DNA of 64,000 bases from Terribium retamae (GTDB taxonomy: Bacteria > Pseudomonadota > Alphaproteobacteria > Rhizobiales > Rhizobiaceae), in contig NZ_JAKREW010000001.1 in assembly GCF_022347545.1 (NCBI RefSeq), positions 1-64,000 of the forward strand. The letters run 5' to 3'. The notes beneath the pieces are model-generated. The model saw nothing but the letters and a program-made list of their open reading frames with translations, made no database searches and was not told the origin of the DNA. This document shows positions 53,438 through 63,296 of the stretch, piece by piece (position 1 is the stretch's first letter; the number at the start of each line of letters is the position of its first letter). The translations under genes and the position numbers were made by a program.

Positions 53438-54770
53438 ACGCCAGCAAATGCGCCAGCAGAGCCCGTAATTGCGCCGGTTTCAACGGCTTGCGCATGAACT
53501 CGATGCCTGCGGCGCGGGCGGCGTTCATGACACTTTCCGACGGGTCGGCCGTCACAAGAAGGGCGGGCACGGCACGGCCGAGATAGTCGCGCACCTGGGA
53601 AACGGTCATGGTGCCGAGATCCCCGCCTTCGAGGTGCTGATCGGCAATGATGATGTCAGGCACCCAGTCGGTGTCTCCCAGTGCATCCAATGCCTCGTCG
53701 GTCGAGGTTGCTGCCCGCACGGTGCATTGCCAGCGTTCCAACAGCGAAGTCATCGCAGCCAGCACGTCGGCATCGTTCTCCACCAGCAGAACCTTGGTGC
53801 CGAACAGGCCGTAACCCGGTTGGCGCTCCGCCTCGACCGTGCCGGGCTCCGGAACGGGATGGGTGGAAACCGGGACATCGATATGAAAGATCGTGCCGCG
53901 CCCGACGGTCGAAGAGAAGGTGACGGGATGGCCGAGCGCGCCTGCCATGCGTTTTACTATGGCTAGCCCCAGACCGAGCCCGCCACCGGCCAATTCGGCG
54001 TCCGACATGCGTGGACCGCGGTGGAATTCCTCGAACACGGCCTCGCGCTGGTCTTCGGGAATGCCACAGCCGGTGTCGGCAACATCGATACGGATCATGT
54101 TGCCACGCTGGCGGGTGCCGACGAGCACCCCGCCTCGCCGTGTATAGCGCAGTGCGTTGGACAGGATGTTCTGCAGGATACGACGCAGAAGCGTGCGGTC
54201 GGACCGGACAGCTATGGCCACGGGTCGGAACCGTAGCGATAAGCCCTTCGTTTCGGCGATCGGCTGGAAATCGGAGCGTAGCGCTGAAAACAGTGTCTCC
54301 AGATTGACGTCGGTGGTTTCGGGTTCGACCACACCGGCGTCGAGTTTCGAGATGTCGAGCAGTGTATGAAGCAGGTCTTCCATGGTCTGAAGCGAACGCT
54401 CCACCTGGCGCACCAGCTTGCGCCCTTCCTCCGAAGTCTGCACTTCCGCCAGTGCGGAAACCGACAGATGGGCCGCATTCAGCGGCTGCAGTACGTCATG
54501 GCTGGCGGCTGCCAGGAACCGGGTTTTGGAGAGATTGGCATGTTCGGCGCTTTCCTTCGCAGCCGAAAGCGCCATGTTCGACTGCTCGAGCCGGCGTAGC
54601 GTGGAATGCAACTCCTCGGTGCGCATCCGCACCCGGTTTTCCAATGAAATCGCCGTCTGGAACAAGGAGAATGCATTGCCTTGCTGGTCCATCGAGCGTT
54701 CGACACGGCTGACGAGCGCTGCGTTGATCTTCTTGAGGCGCTCGACGTCCTGGATATCGTTCAGGGGCAC
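53436..54770 (-). CDS. Soluble hybrid histidine kinase with C-terminal receiver
   Basis: A 444-residue protein: N-terminal coiled coil (about 8-80), HisKA with phospho-acceptor His91 in FLAAASHDVLQPLNAAHL, HATPase_c (NILSNALRY, DTGCGIPEDQRE, GGGLGLGLAIVKRM) and a receiver (KVLLVENDADVLAAM, DIIIADQHLEGGDLG). No membrane segment, so it senses something inside the cell, probably through the FIST protein encoded five bases upstream. Confidence 0.94.
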   Translation of the reverse strand: MPLNDIQDVERLKKINAALVSRVERSMDQQGNAFSLFQTAISLENRVRMRTEELHSTLRRLEQSNMALSAAKESAEHANLSKTRFLAAASHDVLQPLNAAHLSVSALAEVQTSEEGRKLVRQVERSLQTMEDLLHTLLDISKLDAGVVEPETTDVNLETLFSALRSDFQPIAETKGLSLRFRPVAIAVRSDRTLLRRILQNILSNALRYTRRGGVLVGTRQRGNMIRIDVADTGCGIPEDQREAVFEEFHRGPRMSDAELAGGGLGLGLAIVKRMAGALGHPVTFSSTVGRGTIFHIDVPVSTHPVPEPGTVEAERQPGYGLFGTKVLLVENDADVLAAMTSLLERWQCTVRAATSTDEALDALGDTDWVPDIIIADQHLEGGDLGTMTVSQVRDYLGRAVPALLVTADPSESVMNAARAAGIEFMRKPLKPAQLRALLAHLLA

Positions 54771-54775
54771 GCGGC

Positions 54776-55945
54776 TTACTCCGCTGCCTGTGGCTGCCCG
54801 AAAGCGATGCCGGTGAAGGTTTGGTTCAAGTGCATGGAGCGATACTGCTCGCCATAGGTACCGAAGCCGATCACCTTGTTGGTGCGATAGAGCTCGGAGA
54901 TGTCGCGAAACACCTGACGGTTGCGGGCGTCGAGCCGGCGCAGCACGCAGTCGAATCCAAGGATCATGTCGATGCTGCCGAGCTTGCTTTCGACGTCTCT
55001 GAGTGCGGCCTTAGTGGTCTCGACCATACCCAGGGGCTGAGCGACGGACAGCACGACGCCGTCGTCGATGGCGCAGAAGAACGAGAGCGAGCCGTCGGAA
55101 TTCATCTTTTGGATGGAACGGCAGTAATATTCGCCGCCGACTTTGACCACGACCGGATGCGAGGCGAACGAGAAGGGAGTCAGCGTCTGCTGTACGATGC
55201 CGACGGAGGCGGCATATTCGGTAGCCGCGACATCGGCATTGAATTCGCGCACGATGCGATGATCGGGATCGGACGCCGTCACGACCAGTTTCTCGTCGGT
55301 CGGCACGAAATTGTCGGTCTTGAAGACGTGGAACGGAATGGTTGTGGCGATCAGCACGACAATGGCGCAGTCGGACGCGACCTGGCCGTTGCTGATGAGC
55401 GTGGTCGTCTCGAACTTGAGGTCGTCGCCGGCCGACCCGCCAAGCAGCGGGATGTCGTCGAGTCCCCAATGGATGGCCGAAGTGACGGCTTCTTCCGAAT
55501 AAGACAGACCGTCTATGAAGCAGAGCGCGAAGACATTGCCGGCACGGGCATATTTGCTTGTGGCGCGTAGCGTCCGCCGCAGCACTTCGACTTCCCCGGT
55601 AATGCCGTCCATCGCCGAGGACGAGAGGTCCCGCACCATGGCGCTCGCCACGGTGAAGGTGGCCGAAGGAAGCAGCATCGCCAGCATATGGCCTTCCTCC
55701 AAACCATCCGGCGTGATCTCGCCCGCCGTCGAGCAAGCGGCGTAGGCCAGGCCGGGGGCATGGCGCTTCAGGGCTGCTGCAAGGGTTTGTGCATCGATCA
55801 GGCTTTGCGAGAAGAACAGCAACATATAACCGGCGCCGATCGCGTCGGCTTCCCGGGCGATTTCAGCCGCAAAACGTTCCGCCTCGGGCTCGCTTGAGGT
55901 GAGCGCCGACAGGCCGCACGCATAACGCGTCCGCGAAGCGACCAG
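54776..55945 (-). CDS. FIST-domain sensory protein, probable CTG start
   Basis: FIST_N and FIST_C domains (ACSTAGEITPDGLEEGHMLA, LDDIPLLGGSAGDDLKFE, VIGFGTYGEQYRSMHLNQTF) that likely bind a small molecule. The first ATG (55825) would start in the middle of the first FIST strand, at MLLFFSQSL. The in-frame sequence upstream (LSALTSSEPEAERFAAEIAR) completes the domain and contains no ATG, GTG or TTG. A strong GGGAGG stands five bases before CTG 55945, with a TAA 18 bases further up, so CTG is the likely start (389 residues). Co-transcribed with the kinase. Confidence 0.85.
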   Translation of the reverse strand: MVASRTRYACGLSALTSSEPEAERFAAEIAREADAIGAGYMLLFFSQSLIDAQTLAAALKRHAPGLAYAACSTAGEITPDGLEEGHMLAMLLPSATFTVASAMVRDLSSSAMDGITGEVEVLRRTLRATSKYARAGNVFALCFIDGLSYSEEAVTSAIHWGLDDIPLLGGSAGDDLKFETTTLISNGQVASDCAIVVLIATTIPFHVFKTDNFVPTDEKLVVTASDPDHRIVREFNADVAATEYAASVGIVQQTLTPFSFASHPVVVKVGGEYYCRSIQKMNSDGSLSFFCAIDDGVVLSVAQPLGMVETTKAALRDVESKLGSIDMILGFDCVLRRLDARNRQVFRDISELYRTNKVIGFGTYGEQYRSMHLNQTFTGIAFGQPQAAE

Positions 55946-56201
55946 CTTATCCTCCCAATTTTATCGACGCTCCTCAACGCCAGCTGTATTGTTGCAACAG
56001 GCTCTTCGAATGGCAATGGGTGCACCCCGACGCCCGTGACCGAAAGTACAATATACGGCGTATTGGGCGGATTGCATTCTCACGAAATAAGGATAGTTCG
56101 GAGCAAATTTTCCAGCAATTCCAGAACACAAGAACAACGGTCTGCCGGTCCGTCCGGAGGAAGCCGGCAGTCTACCGAGGTTGAACACCCAGGGAGGCTT
56201 C
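55946..56201. promoter_or_regulatory. Divergent control region between FIST-kinase and coxSLM
   Basis: The region carries promoters for both transcripts. An imperfect inverted repeat CAATATACGGCGTATTG lies near 56048-56064 and could be bound by the NarL-type regulator; this is a suggestion only. No gene is visible. Confidence 0.35.
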
Positions 56202-56696
56202 ATGTCGGACATTTCGTTGACCGTGAACGGCAGGCAGGTGCGTGCCGCCGTCGAAGATCGCACTTTGCTGGTTCACTTTCTGCGCGAGCACCAAGGCCTT
56301 ACCGGCACGCATGTCGGCTGCGACACTTCGCAGTGCGGCGCTTGCGTTGTCCATGTCGATGGCAAGGCGGTGAAATCCTGCTCGATGCTGGCTGCCCAGG
56401 CCTCAGGTTCGACCGTCGTGACCATAGAAGGCATAGCCAACGGCGCGGACCTCCATCCCGTGCAGGCCGCGTTCAAGGAACATCACGGCCTGCAATGTGG
56501 CTTCTGTACGCCGGGCATGATCATGACCGCGACCGATATGATCGCCCGCCACCCGGAAGGATTGGACGAGGCAACGGTCCGGGCGGAGCTCGAGGGCAAT
56601 ATCTGCCGCTGCACCGGATACCACAATATCGTCAAGGCGATACTGGCCGCTTCTCAGACAATGTCGAAAGCATCGAAGCCGAAGAAGGCGGCCTGA
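56202..56696 (+). CDS. coxS: CO-dehydrogenase-like small subunit (2Fe-2S)
   Basis: A 164-residue xanthine-oxidase-family iron-sulphur subunit. The plant-type cluster Cys are in [20 protein letters not shown] and the second cluster in [12 protein letters not shown] and [15 protein letters not shown] 56202 follows GGGAGG. It leads the order S-L-M. Confidence 0.95.
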   Translation: MSDISLTVNGRQVRAAVEDRTLLVHFLREHQGLTGTHVGCDTSQCGACVVHVDGKAVKSCSMLAAQASGSTVVTIEGIANGADLHPVQAAFKEHHGLQCGFCTPGMIMTATDMIARHPEGLDEATVRAELEGNICRCTGYHNIVKAILAASQTMSKASKPKKAA

Positions 56697-56817
56697 GCTG
56701 CGATCGGACAACCGGTCGGCAATCTCCCTTTTGTTGCGAAACCGATCAGGAACTTGGTCGCAACGCGATTGAACCGGCCACAACGAATTCACTTCAAGGT
56801 TCCGGAGGAGAATTTTG

Positions 56818-59160
56818 ATGGGTATGGAAGGAATAGGCGCTCGCGTCACCCGCAAGGAAGACAAGCGCTTCATCACCGGCGCCGGCCGCTATGTCGATGA
56901 CATGGTGGTGCCTGGCATGAAGCACGCCGTTTTTGTGCGCAGTCCGCACGCACATGCGCAGATCAAGAAGATCGACGTCAAGCAGGCACAGGCCATGCCT
57001 GGCGTCGTTGCGGTTCTGACCGGCAAGGAATTGAAGGCCGATGGCATCGGGAACCTCATCTGCGGCTGGATGATCCACTCCAAGGATGGCTCGCCGATGA
57101 AGATGGGCGCCTGGTCGCCGCTCGCCTTCGACCGCGTCCGCTATGTCGGCGATGCGGTAGCCATCGTGATCGCCGACACCAAGGGCGAGGCGCGCGACGC
57201 GGCGGAAGCCGTCGAGGTGACCTACAAGGAACTCAAAGCCGTCGTCGACGCGGTGAAGGCTCTGGAGAAGGGCGCACCGCAACTGCATCCCGAAGCCGAG
57301 GGCAACCTGATCTTCGACTGGGAGATCGGTGACGCCAAGGCGACTGATGCCGCAATCAAGGCGGCGCACCATGTCACCCGTATGAAGATCGTCAACAATC
57401 GCCTGGTTCCCAATGCCATGGAGCCGCGCGCGGCTCTTGGATATTACGACAAGGGCGAGGACCACTACACCTGCTGGACGACGTCACAGAATCCGCATGT
57501 CGCCCGTTTGGTGATGAGCGCCTTCTATAATGTCGCGCCTGAAAACAAGCTGCGCGTCATTGCTCCCGACGTCGGCGGCGGCTTCGGCTCGAAGATCTTC
57601 ATCTATCCGGAAGAGGTCGTCTGCCTGTGGGCATCCAAGAAAGCCGGCGTGCCAGTGAAATGGGTAGCAGACCGCACCGAAAGCTTCCTGACCGATGCGC
57701 ATGGCCGCGACCACCACTCGACGGTGGAGATGGCCTTCGACAAGAACAACCGCATTACGGGTCTGAAAGTAGACACAGTCGCCAATCTCGGCGCCTACAT
57801 GTCGCTGTTCTCGTCCTCGGTGCCGACCTATCTCTACGCCACGCTGTTGTCGGGCCAGTACAACATCCCGGCCATCCACGCCAATGTGCGCACGGTCTAT
57901 ACCAACACGGCGCCTGTCGATGCCTATCGCGGAGCAGGGCGTCCGGAGGCGACCTATCTGCTCGAACGCACCATCGAAACGGCTGCGCGAGAACTCGGCG
58001 TATCACCTGCGGAATTGAGGCGCACCAATTTCATCACGCAGTTCCCGCATCAGACACCGGTGATCATGTGTTACGACGCCGGCGATTATGCCACCTCGCT
58101 CGATGCGGCAATGAAGGCCGCCGACTATGCAGGTTTCGCAAAACGGCGCGACAAGGCCAAAAAGGCGGGAAAGCTGCGCGGCATCGGCATGAGTTGTTAT
58201 ATCGAAGCCTGCGGCATCGCACCCTCGGCGGCGGTTGGTTCGCTCGGAGCTGGCGTCGGCCTCTGGGAATCGGCGGAAGTGCGCGTCAATGCGGTTGGCA
58301 CCATTGAGGTGCTGACGGGCTCGCACAGCCACGGCCAGGGTCACGAGACGACTTTTGCCCAACTGGTCGCCGGCCGCTTCGGTGTGCCGATCGACTCCAT
58401 CAGCATCGTGCACGGCGATACCGACAAGGTTCAGATGGGCATGGGCACCTACGGCTCACGCTCCGGCGCCGTCGGTATGAGCGCCATCGTCAAGGCGCTC
58501 GACAAGGTGGAGGCCAAGGCCAAGAAGATTGCCGCGCATCTCCTGGAAGCTGACGAGGGCGATATCGTCATCGAGAACGGTGCGCTGAAAGTGGCTGGAA
58601 CCGACAAGAACGTGCCGTGGTTCCAGATGGCGCTTGCCGCCTACACCGCGCACAATCTGCCCAGCGGCATGGAGGCAGGCCTGAAAGAGACCGCCTTCTA
58701 CGATCCCACCAACTTCACCTTCCCGGCGGGCTGTTACATCTGCGAACTCGAGGTGGATCCGGAAACGGGTCTTACTGAGATCATCCAATTCGTGGCCGCC
58801 GATGATTTCGGCAATATCATCAACCCGATGATCGTCGAAGGACAGGTTCATGGCGGCATCGCGCAAGGCGTCGGCCAGGCCATGCTGGAAGGAGCGTATT
58901 ACGACGCAAGCGGCCAACTGCTGACGGCGAGCTACATGGATTATACCATGCCGCGCGCCGGCGACCTGCCATCCTTCAAGGTTTCGACCTCGAATACGCC
59001 ATGTCCGAGCAATCCACTCGGCATCAAGGGCTGCGGTGAGGCCGGTGCCATCGGCTCGCCTCCTGCGGTCATCAATGCCCTTACCGATGCGCTTGGCGTC
59101 GCTGATTTTACCATGCCGGCCACTCCTTCACGGGTATGGGCGGCGGTGCAGAAACACTGA
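56818..59160 (+). CDS. coxL: CO-dehydrogenase-like molybdenum large subunit, form II
   Basis: A 780-residue molybdopterin-cytosine-dinucleotide subunit of the xanthine-oxidase family. The active-site loop reads AYRGAGR at about residues 368-374, the form II signature; true aerobic CO dehydrogenases (form I) have AYXCSFR. Other cofactor segments: [46 protein letters not shown]. Form II enzymes often use other substrates, so CO oxidation is unproven. GGAGG precedes the ATG. Confidence 0.95.
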   Translation: MGMEGIGARVTRKEDKRFITGAGRYVDDMVVPGMKHAVFVRSPHAHAQIKKIDVKQAQAMPGVVAVLTGKELKADGIGNLICGWMIHSKDGSPMKMGAWSPLAFDRVRYVGDAVAIVIADTKGEARDAAEAVEVTYKELKAVVDAVKALEKGAPQLHPEAEGNLIFDWEIGDAKATDAAIKAAHHVTRMKIVNNRLVPNAMEPRAALGYYDKGEDHYTCWTTSQNPHVARLVMSAFYNVAPENKLRVIAPDVGGGFGSKIFIYPEEVVCLWASKKAGVPVKWVADRTESFLTDAHGRDHHSTVEMAFDKNNRITGLKVDTVANLGAYMSLFSSSVPTYLYATLLSGQYNIPAIHANVRTVYTNTAPVDAYRGAGRPEATYLLERTIETAARELGVSPAELRRTNFITQFPHQTPVIMCYDAGDYATSLDAAMKAADYAGFAKRRDKAKKAGKLRGIGMSCYIEACGIAPSAAVGSLGAGVGLWESAEVRVNAVGTIEVLTGSHSHGQGHETTFAQLVAGRFGVPIDSISIVHGDTDKVQMGMGTYGSRSGAVGMSAIVKALDKVEAKAKKIAAHLLEADEGDIVIENGALKVAGTDKNVPWFQMALAAYTAHNLPSGMEAGLKETAFYDPTNFTFPAGCYICELEVDPETGLTEIIQFVAADDFGNIINPMIVEGQVHGGIAQGVGQAMLEGAYYDASGQLLTASYMDYTMPRAGDLPSFKVSTSNTPCPSNPLGIKGCGEAGAIGSPPAVINALTDALGVADFTMPATPSRVWAAVQKH

Positions 59161-59172
59161 GGGAGGGGAAGG

Positions 59173-59241
59173 GAATAGGGCAGTAAGGCAATAGGCAAGA
59201 TCAATGCCCTACTGCCTTATTGCCTCACTCCCCGCCTACTC
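59173..59241. repeat. Imperfect palindrome of GGCAGTA/GGCAATA units, copy 2
   Basis: ATAGGGCAGTAAGGCAATAG on the left pairs with the segment running TGCCCTACTGCCTTATTGCC on the right, separated by AAGATCAA. It is related to the element at 53355-53437 and here lies inside an operon, between coxL and coxM. Confidence 0.75.
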
Positions 59242-59271
59242 CGCCACGATTTCCCCTGTGAGGAGAGCAAG

Positions 59272-60069
59272 ATGTACTCCGTCAACTACCATCGAGCCAA
59301 TTCCGTCGCGGATGCGGTGAAATTGCTGAAGACCGGCGATGCCAAGCTGGTTTCAGGCGGCATGACATTGATCCCGGCAATGAAGACTCGGCTGGCGGCC
59401 CCATCGGACCTTGTCGACATATCCAGGATCACGGCGCTGAAAGGCATCAAGGTCAGCGGCAAGGCCGTCACCATCGGTGCTGCCACCACGCATTACGAGG
59501 TCTCCACCGATGCCAAGCTGCAAAAGGCTTGTCCAGCATTGGCCGAACTGGCTTCGATGATCGGCGACCCGGCCGTGCGTCATCGCGGCACGATCGGCGG
59601 CTCGATCGCCAATAACGATCCGGCGGCAGATTATCCCGCTGCCATGGTGGCTCTGGGAGCGACGATCGTAACCAACAAGCGCGAGATCGCTGCCGACAAG
59701 TTTTTCAAGGGATTGTTCGAAACCGTGTTGAAGGATGGCGAGATCGTCACCGCCGTCACGTTTAACGCGCCGGCCAAAGCGGCTTACCAGAAGTTCCGCA
59801 ACCCGGCCTCGCGTTATGCAATCGTCGGCGTCTTTGTGGCCAAGGGCAAGGATGACGTGCGTGTCGCGGTGACCGGCGCAGGCGACAATGGCGTCTTCCG
59901 TGCCAAGACGATAGAGGCCGCGTTGGCCAAATCGTTCGATCCGGCGGCGCTGGCCGGCGTAAAGATATCGGCGGACAGCCTGATGAGTGACATCCATGCT
60001 TCGGCCGATTACCGGGCCCACCTCATCAGTGTGATGGCCAAGCGCGCTGTGGCCGCAGCCAACGGTTGA
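59272..60069 (+). CDS. coxM: CO-dehydrogenase-like FAD subunit
   Basis: A 265-residue FAD-binding subunit: AKLVSGGMTLIPAMKTRLAA and HRGTIGGSIANNDPAADYPA are the two FAD-binding motifs of the family, with the CO_deh_flav_C domain behind. It passes electrons from the Mo and Fe-S subunits to an acceptor. It completes coxSLM; maturation genes (coxD to coxG types) are not in the window. Confidence 0.95.
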   Translation: MYSVNYHRANSVADAVKLLKTGDAKLVSGGMTLIPAMKTRLAAPSDLVDISRITALKGIKVSGKAVTIGAATTHYEVSTDAKLQKACPALAELASMIGDPAVRHRGTIGGSIANNDPAADYPAAMVALGATIVTNKREIAADKFFKGLFETVLKDGEIVTAVTFNAPAKAAYQKFRNPASRYAIVGVFVAKGKDDVRVAVTGAGDNGVFRAKTIEAALAKSFDPAALAGVKISADSLMSDIHASADYRAHLISVMAKRAVAAANG

Positions 60070-60096
60070 TTGCATTCTACGTCTTGCTGGAAGGGG

Positions 60097-60121
60097 AAGG
60101 GGCCGCGTGAGGCCCCTTTTC
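60097..60121 (+). terminator. Terminator of coxSLM
   Basis: AAGGGGCC (60097-60104), loop GCGTGA, GGCCCCTTTT (60111-60120), with the T-run overlapping the stem end. Confidence 0.85.
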
Positions 60122-60342
60122 CGTTGGTCTGCAACTGCGCAGGCATTTTAATCATATGTACAGCATTCCTTTGCATGTTCGTTGGGCAACCGCGGCGTTT
60201 GCCGCGCTTACTTCCCAAACGGGGGATGCGCTTTCCTTTCGTTGGTCTGCATGTGGCCGCTTGAGGGATGCGCAGAATTGTCAGGCACGATAAGGTAGCG
60301 GCTGGGCGGGCTTCCCGAGTAACGCAGAGGGGAAACTACGTC

Positions 60343-60516
60343 ATGTTCAGTACAAAAGAGCACCACTTTACCAGCGGTGGCAAGGAAGACAGGCCAAACG
60401 TCAAGCTCTTCGACCCTTGGGAGCACAAACTAGCGTTCGACCATACGCTCAACGATCGGATGGGCCCGGTCCTTTCTGGTGACGATCGTGAGCGCGCTTC
60501 GCGCGACGACCGTTGA
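60343..60516 (+). CDS. Small hypothetical protein (57 aa)
   Basis: ATG 60343 with GAGGGGAA eight bases upstream encodes 57 residues, MFSTKEHHFTSGGKEDRPNV onward, rich in Asp, Arg and His and ending in RERASRDDR. No signal, membrane segment or family was recognised. The upstream 270 bases hold a small hairpin (CGCGGC GTTT GCCGCG, near 60191) and two copies of CGTTGGTCTGCA (near 60122 and 60240). Confidence 0.5.
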   Translation: MFSTKEHHFTSGGKEDRPNVKLFDPWEHKLAFDHTLNDRMGPVLSGDDRERASRDDR

Positions 60517-60563
60517 TATCTGGCTGACCGCAAGAGGCTTCACTGGCTCCTGCGATTCTCTTA

Positions 60564-60588
60564 CCGTCCGCTAGAATTGGGCGGACGG
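60564..60588. terminator. Inverted repeat, possible terminator
   Basis: CCGTCCGC (60564-60571) and GCGGACGG (60581-60588) flank a nine-base loop. There is no T-run, so termination is uncertain; it could be a protein site before the hydrolase gene. Confidence 0.45.
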
Positions 60589-60635
60589 AGAACGTAGATC
60601 TCCGCCATCAACGTCGGTCGTGCAGGAGGACTCTC

Positions 60636-61484
60636 ATGCCGCACCAGCCGTGGAACTTGTCAGAACGCTTCAGTTTCAATGGTCATTCAATCGCCTGGGA
60701 GGCGATCGGAGAGGGGCCACCCGCTGTGTTGCTCCACGGCACGCCTTTTTCCTCCGTCGAATGGCGGCGGATAGCGCCGTTGCTTGCCCGCGAGCGCCGT
60801 GTCTTTTGCTTCGATATGCTCGGCTATGGGCAATCCGACAAGCCGGACGCGGACGTGTCCCGTGGTGTGCAGAACAAATTGTTCGCGGCGCTATACGAGC
60901 ATTGGGGGCTGGAGCGGCCCGACGTCGTTGCGCACGACTTTGGCGGATCCAACGCCTTGCGAGCCCATCTTCTGAACGGGCTCGACTATCGCTCGCTGGT
61001 GTTGATCGACCCTGTCGCAATCACCCCGCAAGGATCTGCGCTGGTGCGGGCAGCCAAGCAGCATGAGCAGGCTTTCGCAAACCTTCCTGCCTACATTCAC
61101 GAAGCGATGCTACGTGCCTATATCGGCAACGCCGTGGCCAACACGCTGCGCGAAGACGAAATGCGGCTCTATTTGGAGCCATGGCTCGGTCAGATTGGCC
61201 AAAGAGCCTTCTGGCGCCAGATCGCGCAAATGGACGACAAGTACAGTGAGGAGGTGGAGTGGCGGTTTGGCGAGATGCGGTGTCCTGTCTCGATCCTGTG
61301 GGGAGAAGATGACAATTGGATTCCGATCGCCGACGGTCGCGAACTGGCACGCCGCATGTCGAACGCGCCGTTCACGCCTGTGCCCAATGCGGGGCATCTG
61401 ATGCAGGAGGATGCGCCGGAAGCAATCGTTGCGACCACTTTGCGCCTTTGGCAGGCACTTGATCAACCCGCGTCAATGAACTGA
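60636..61484 (+). CDS. Alpha/beta hydrolase with Asp nucleophile (haloalkane dehalogenase/epoxide hydrolase-like)
   Basis: A 282-residue hydrolase: oxyanion VLLHGTPFSSVEW, nucleophile elbow VAHDFGGSNALR with Asp rather than Ser, acid in ILWGEDDNWIP and base His in PNAGHLMQEDAP. The Asp elbow occurs in haloalkane dehalogenases and epoxide hydrolases. Length is typical. Substrate cannot be decided. Confidence 0.85.
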   Translation: MPHQPWNLSERFSFNGHSIAWEAIGEGPPAVLLHGTPFSSVEWRRIAPLLARERRVFCFDMLGYGQSDKPDADVSRGVQNKLFAALYEHWGLERPDVVAHDFGGSNALRAHLLNGLDYRSLVLIDPVAITPQGSALVRAAKQHEQAFANLPAYIHEAMLRAYIGNAVANTLREDEMRLYLEPWLGQIGQRAFWRQIAQMDDKYSEEVEWRFGEMRCPVSILWGEDDNWIPIADGRELARRMSNAPFTPVPNAGHLMQEDAPEAIVATTLRLWQALDQPASMN

Positions 61485-61496
61485 AAAATATCGCTT

Positions 61497-62360
61497 TTAA
61501 CGGGCGTGCTCGACAAGGTCGCGCACATAGTTGCGCAAAGTCGTGCGGCCGTGTTCGGCTTTCTCAAACTCGGGAGGCCTGTCGTCCAGCATAGTTCCCG
61601 TCATACATGCATAGGATTGTGCGGCTGCATCTGAAAACCCCAGTTTTTTAAAAGCCTCGACCCAGCTGGCTCGCGGGATGATCTCAACCTCGACGGGTTT
61701 GTCGAGAGCTTCGGAAAAGGCGTCTGCGACGTCTCGCGGTGTGTAGCGCTCCGGACCTTCGACATATTTGAGATCGGTGTCACCGACGGGCTCCAGCAAG
61801 CGGTTGGCCGCCGCCTCCCCGAGGTCCTGCGGCGCAACCATCGGAATGGAAAGGTCCGCCGGCAGGAAGCTCGGCAGCTTGCCGTCTGCGCGAATGGCGT
61901 CGAGCATGCCGCCCCAGTTGCTCATGTAATATGCCGCACGATTGACCGCCGAAGGGATAGGCTGCGCATTCAACGCCTTCTCGAATTCATGAAGAACGGT
62001 CAGGTCGCCGCATCTTTCGCCGGGGCGGGCCCCGTAGGTCGACGCCAAAACCACTTTCTCCAGTCCCGAGCCGTCGAGTGCGGTTATAATCGCCGCCAGA
62101 TTGGCACGCTCTTCCTTGTCGGTGTCGGTGGAGGGGGCAGCCGGTGGATTGAGGAGAAACGCGCGCCTGCCGACGCGGAACGCCTGCCGTAATCTGTCGG
62201 TATCGTGAATGTCGGCGACAAGGATTTGCGCGCCGGCTTCCTGGAGCTTCGCACCATGGTCGGCGCTGCGTGTTATCACCGTTACGGGCTCGCCGCGCGC
62301 GAGGAGCGCCCTTGCCGTCGCCGAGCCGACCTGGCCTGTTCCGCCCAGGATGATGTGCAT
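61497..62360 (-). CDS. NmrA-like NAD(P)-binding protein
   Basis: A 287-residue Rossmann protein beginning MHIILGGTGQVGSATARALL (GxxGxxG), followed by VTVITRS and a variable C-terminal half, as in NmrA-like quinone or redox-sensing reductases. No SDR YxxxK pair is evident. GGGAG lies eight bases before ATG 62360. It is convergent with the hydrolase, 12 bases away. Confidence 0.88.
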   Translation of the reverse strand: MHIILGGTGQVGSATARALLARGEPVTVITRSADHGAKLQEAGAQILVADIHDTDRLRQAFRVGRRAFLLNPPAAPSTDTDKEERANLAAIITALDGSGLEKVVLASTYGARPGERCGDLTVLHEFEKALNAQPIPSAVNRAAYYMSNWGGMLDAIRADGKLPSFLPADLSIPMVAPQDLGEAAANRLLEPVGDTDLKYVEGPERYTPRDVADAFSEALDKPVEVEIIPRASWVEAFKKLGFSDAAAQSYACMTGTMLDDRPPEFEKAEHGRTTLRNYVRDLVEHAR

Positions 62361-62536
62361 GACGCTTCTCCCTTGTTGCAAGTGATAGCCATAGCGGGAT
62401 GTTGTCGGAACGTGTCAGAAGAGTCCGGGTTCCTTTGGTTTCATGGTGACAGGCAAATCGGCTTGCCGTGCGGTTCGCTGTTACTGCCAAGGATGGACGC
62501 GCCCCTATTGGCCCGTCGCGCGTGAACTCGCCGATG

Positions 62537-62553
62537 TGATCGTTATACGATCA
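62537..62553. promoter_or_regulatory. Operator-like palindrome
   Basis: TGATCGTTATACGATCA has six-base arms around TTATA, between the divergent NmrA-like and methyltransferase genes, 72 bases before the latter. No regulator gene is adjacent, so the binding protein is unknown. Confidence 0.4.
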
Positions 62554-62624
62554 GGTAGCGAAGCGCGGGCGATGGCCGACGCAATGTTCGGGTAATCCAA
62601 GGTCTTCATGAATGGATCGCAGGC

Positions 62625-63296
62625 ATGAAGGAGCATCGCGTGAATAGTGCGAGCGACGTTCGTTTCTGGGATCGGAGTTCCAGGAACTACGCCAAATCGG
62701 CGATTGCCGATCAGCAGGGGTATAGCCGCACATTGGAGCGCACCCAGGCGCTGCTTGGTTCCGATGGCCACGTGCTAGAGCTCGGCTGTGGCACGGGAAC
62801 CACTGCGCTGCGGCTCGCCGGTCGAGTACAAAGCTATCTGGCGACGGATTTTTCTCAGGCCATGATTGCGATCGCCAAGGAGAAGCTCGCGGTCGCACCA
62901 ACCCCTGGACTCGAGTTCCGCACGGCGACCGCCGAAGCCCTGGATGCCGATACCGGGGCGTTCAACGCGGTTCTCTGCTTCAACTATCTCCATCTGGTTC
63001 GGGACTTGCCGGGCACACTGCAGCGCATCCACAGCCTGCTCGCTTCAAGAGGGCTATTCATTTCCAAGACGCCGTGTCTTGGGGATATGAATCCGCTGAT
63101 CCGGCTGGCGCTTCTGCCTGTGATGCGCGCCATCGGCATGGCCCCTCACGCTGGATCTTTCAGCAAGAAGGAACTCGCTCTCAGCATTTCGCTCGCAGGT
63201 TTCGAAATCCTCGAAATGGAAAATCACGCCGCCAGAGGCAACGATAACCGCCCTTATATTGTGGCGCGCAAGATAACCGACTTTTCTGAATCATAG
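62625..63296 (+). CDS. Class I SAM-dependent methyltransferase
   Basis: A 223-residue enzyme with motif I VLELGCGTGTTALRLA, the acidic residue in YLATDFSQAMIAIA, LCFNYLHLVRD as post-motif and the loop SRGLFISKTP. Resembles UbiE/Coq5-like methyltransferases; target unknown. Confidence 0.9.
   Translation: MKEHRVNSASDVRFWDRSSRNYAKSAIADQQGYSRTLERTQALLGSDGHVLELGCGTGTTALRLAGRVQSYLATDFSQAMIAIAKEKLAVAPTPGLEFRTATAEALDADTGAFNAVLCFNYLHLVRDLPGTLQRIHSLLASRGLFISKTPCLGDMNPLIRLALLPVMRAIGMAPHAGSFSKKELALSISLAGFEILEMENHAARGNDNRPYIVARKITDFSES

Noticed and set aside
56048..56064. Firm operator call for the NarL-type regulator
   Set aside because: The inverted repeat is imperfect and occurs once; it is mentioned only as a possibility in the intergenic entry.
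62408..62432. EcfG-type promoter (GGAAC-N17-GTT) upstream of the methyltransferase
   Set aside because: The -10 lacks the preceding C of the usual CGTT, and it is almost 200 bases from the start codon; chance is likely.
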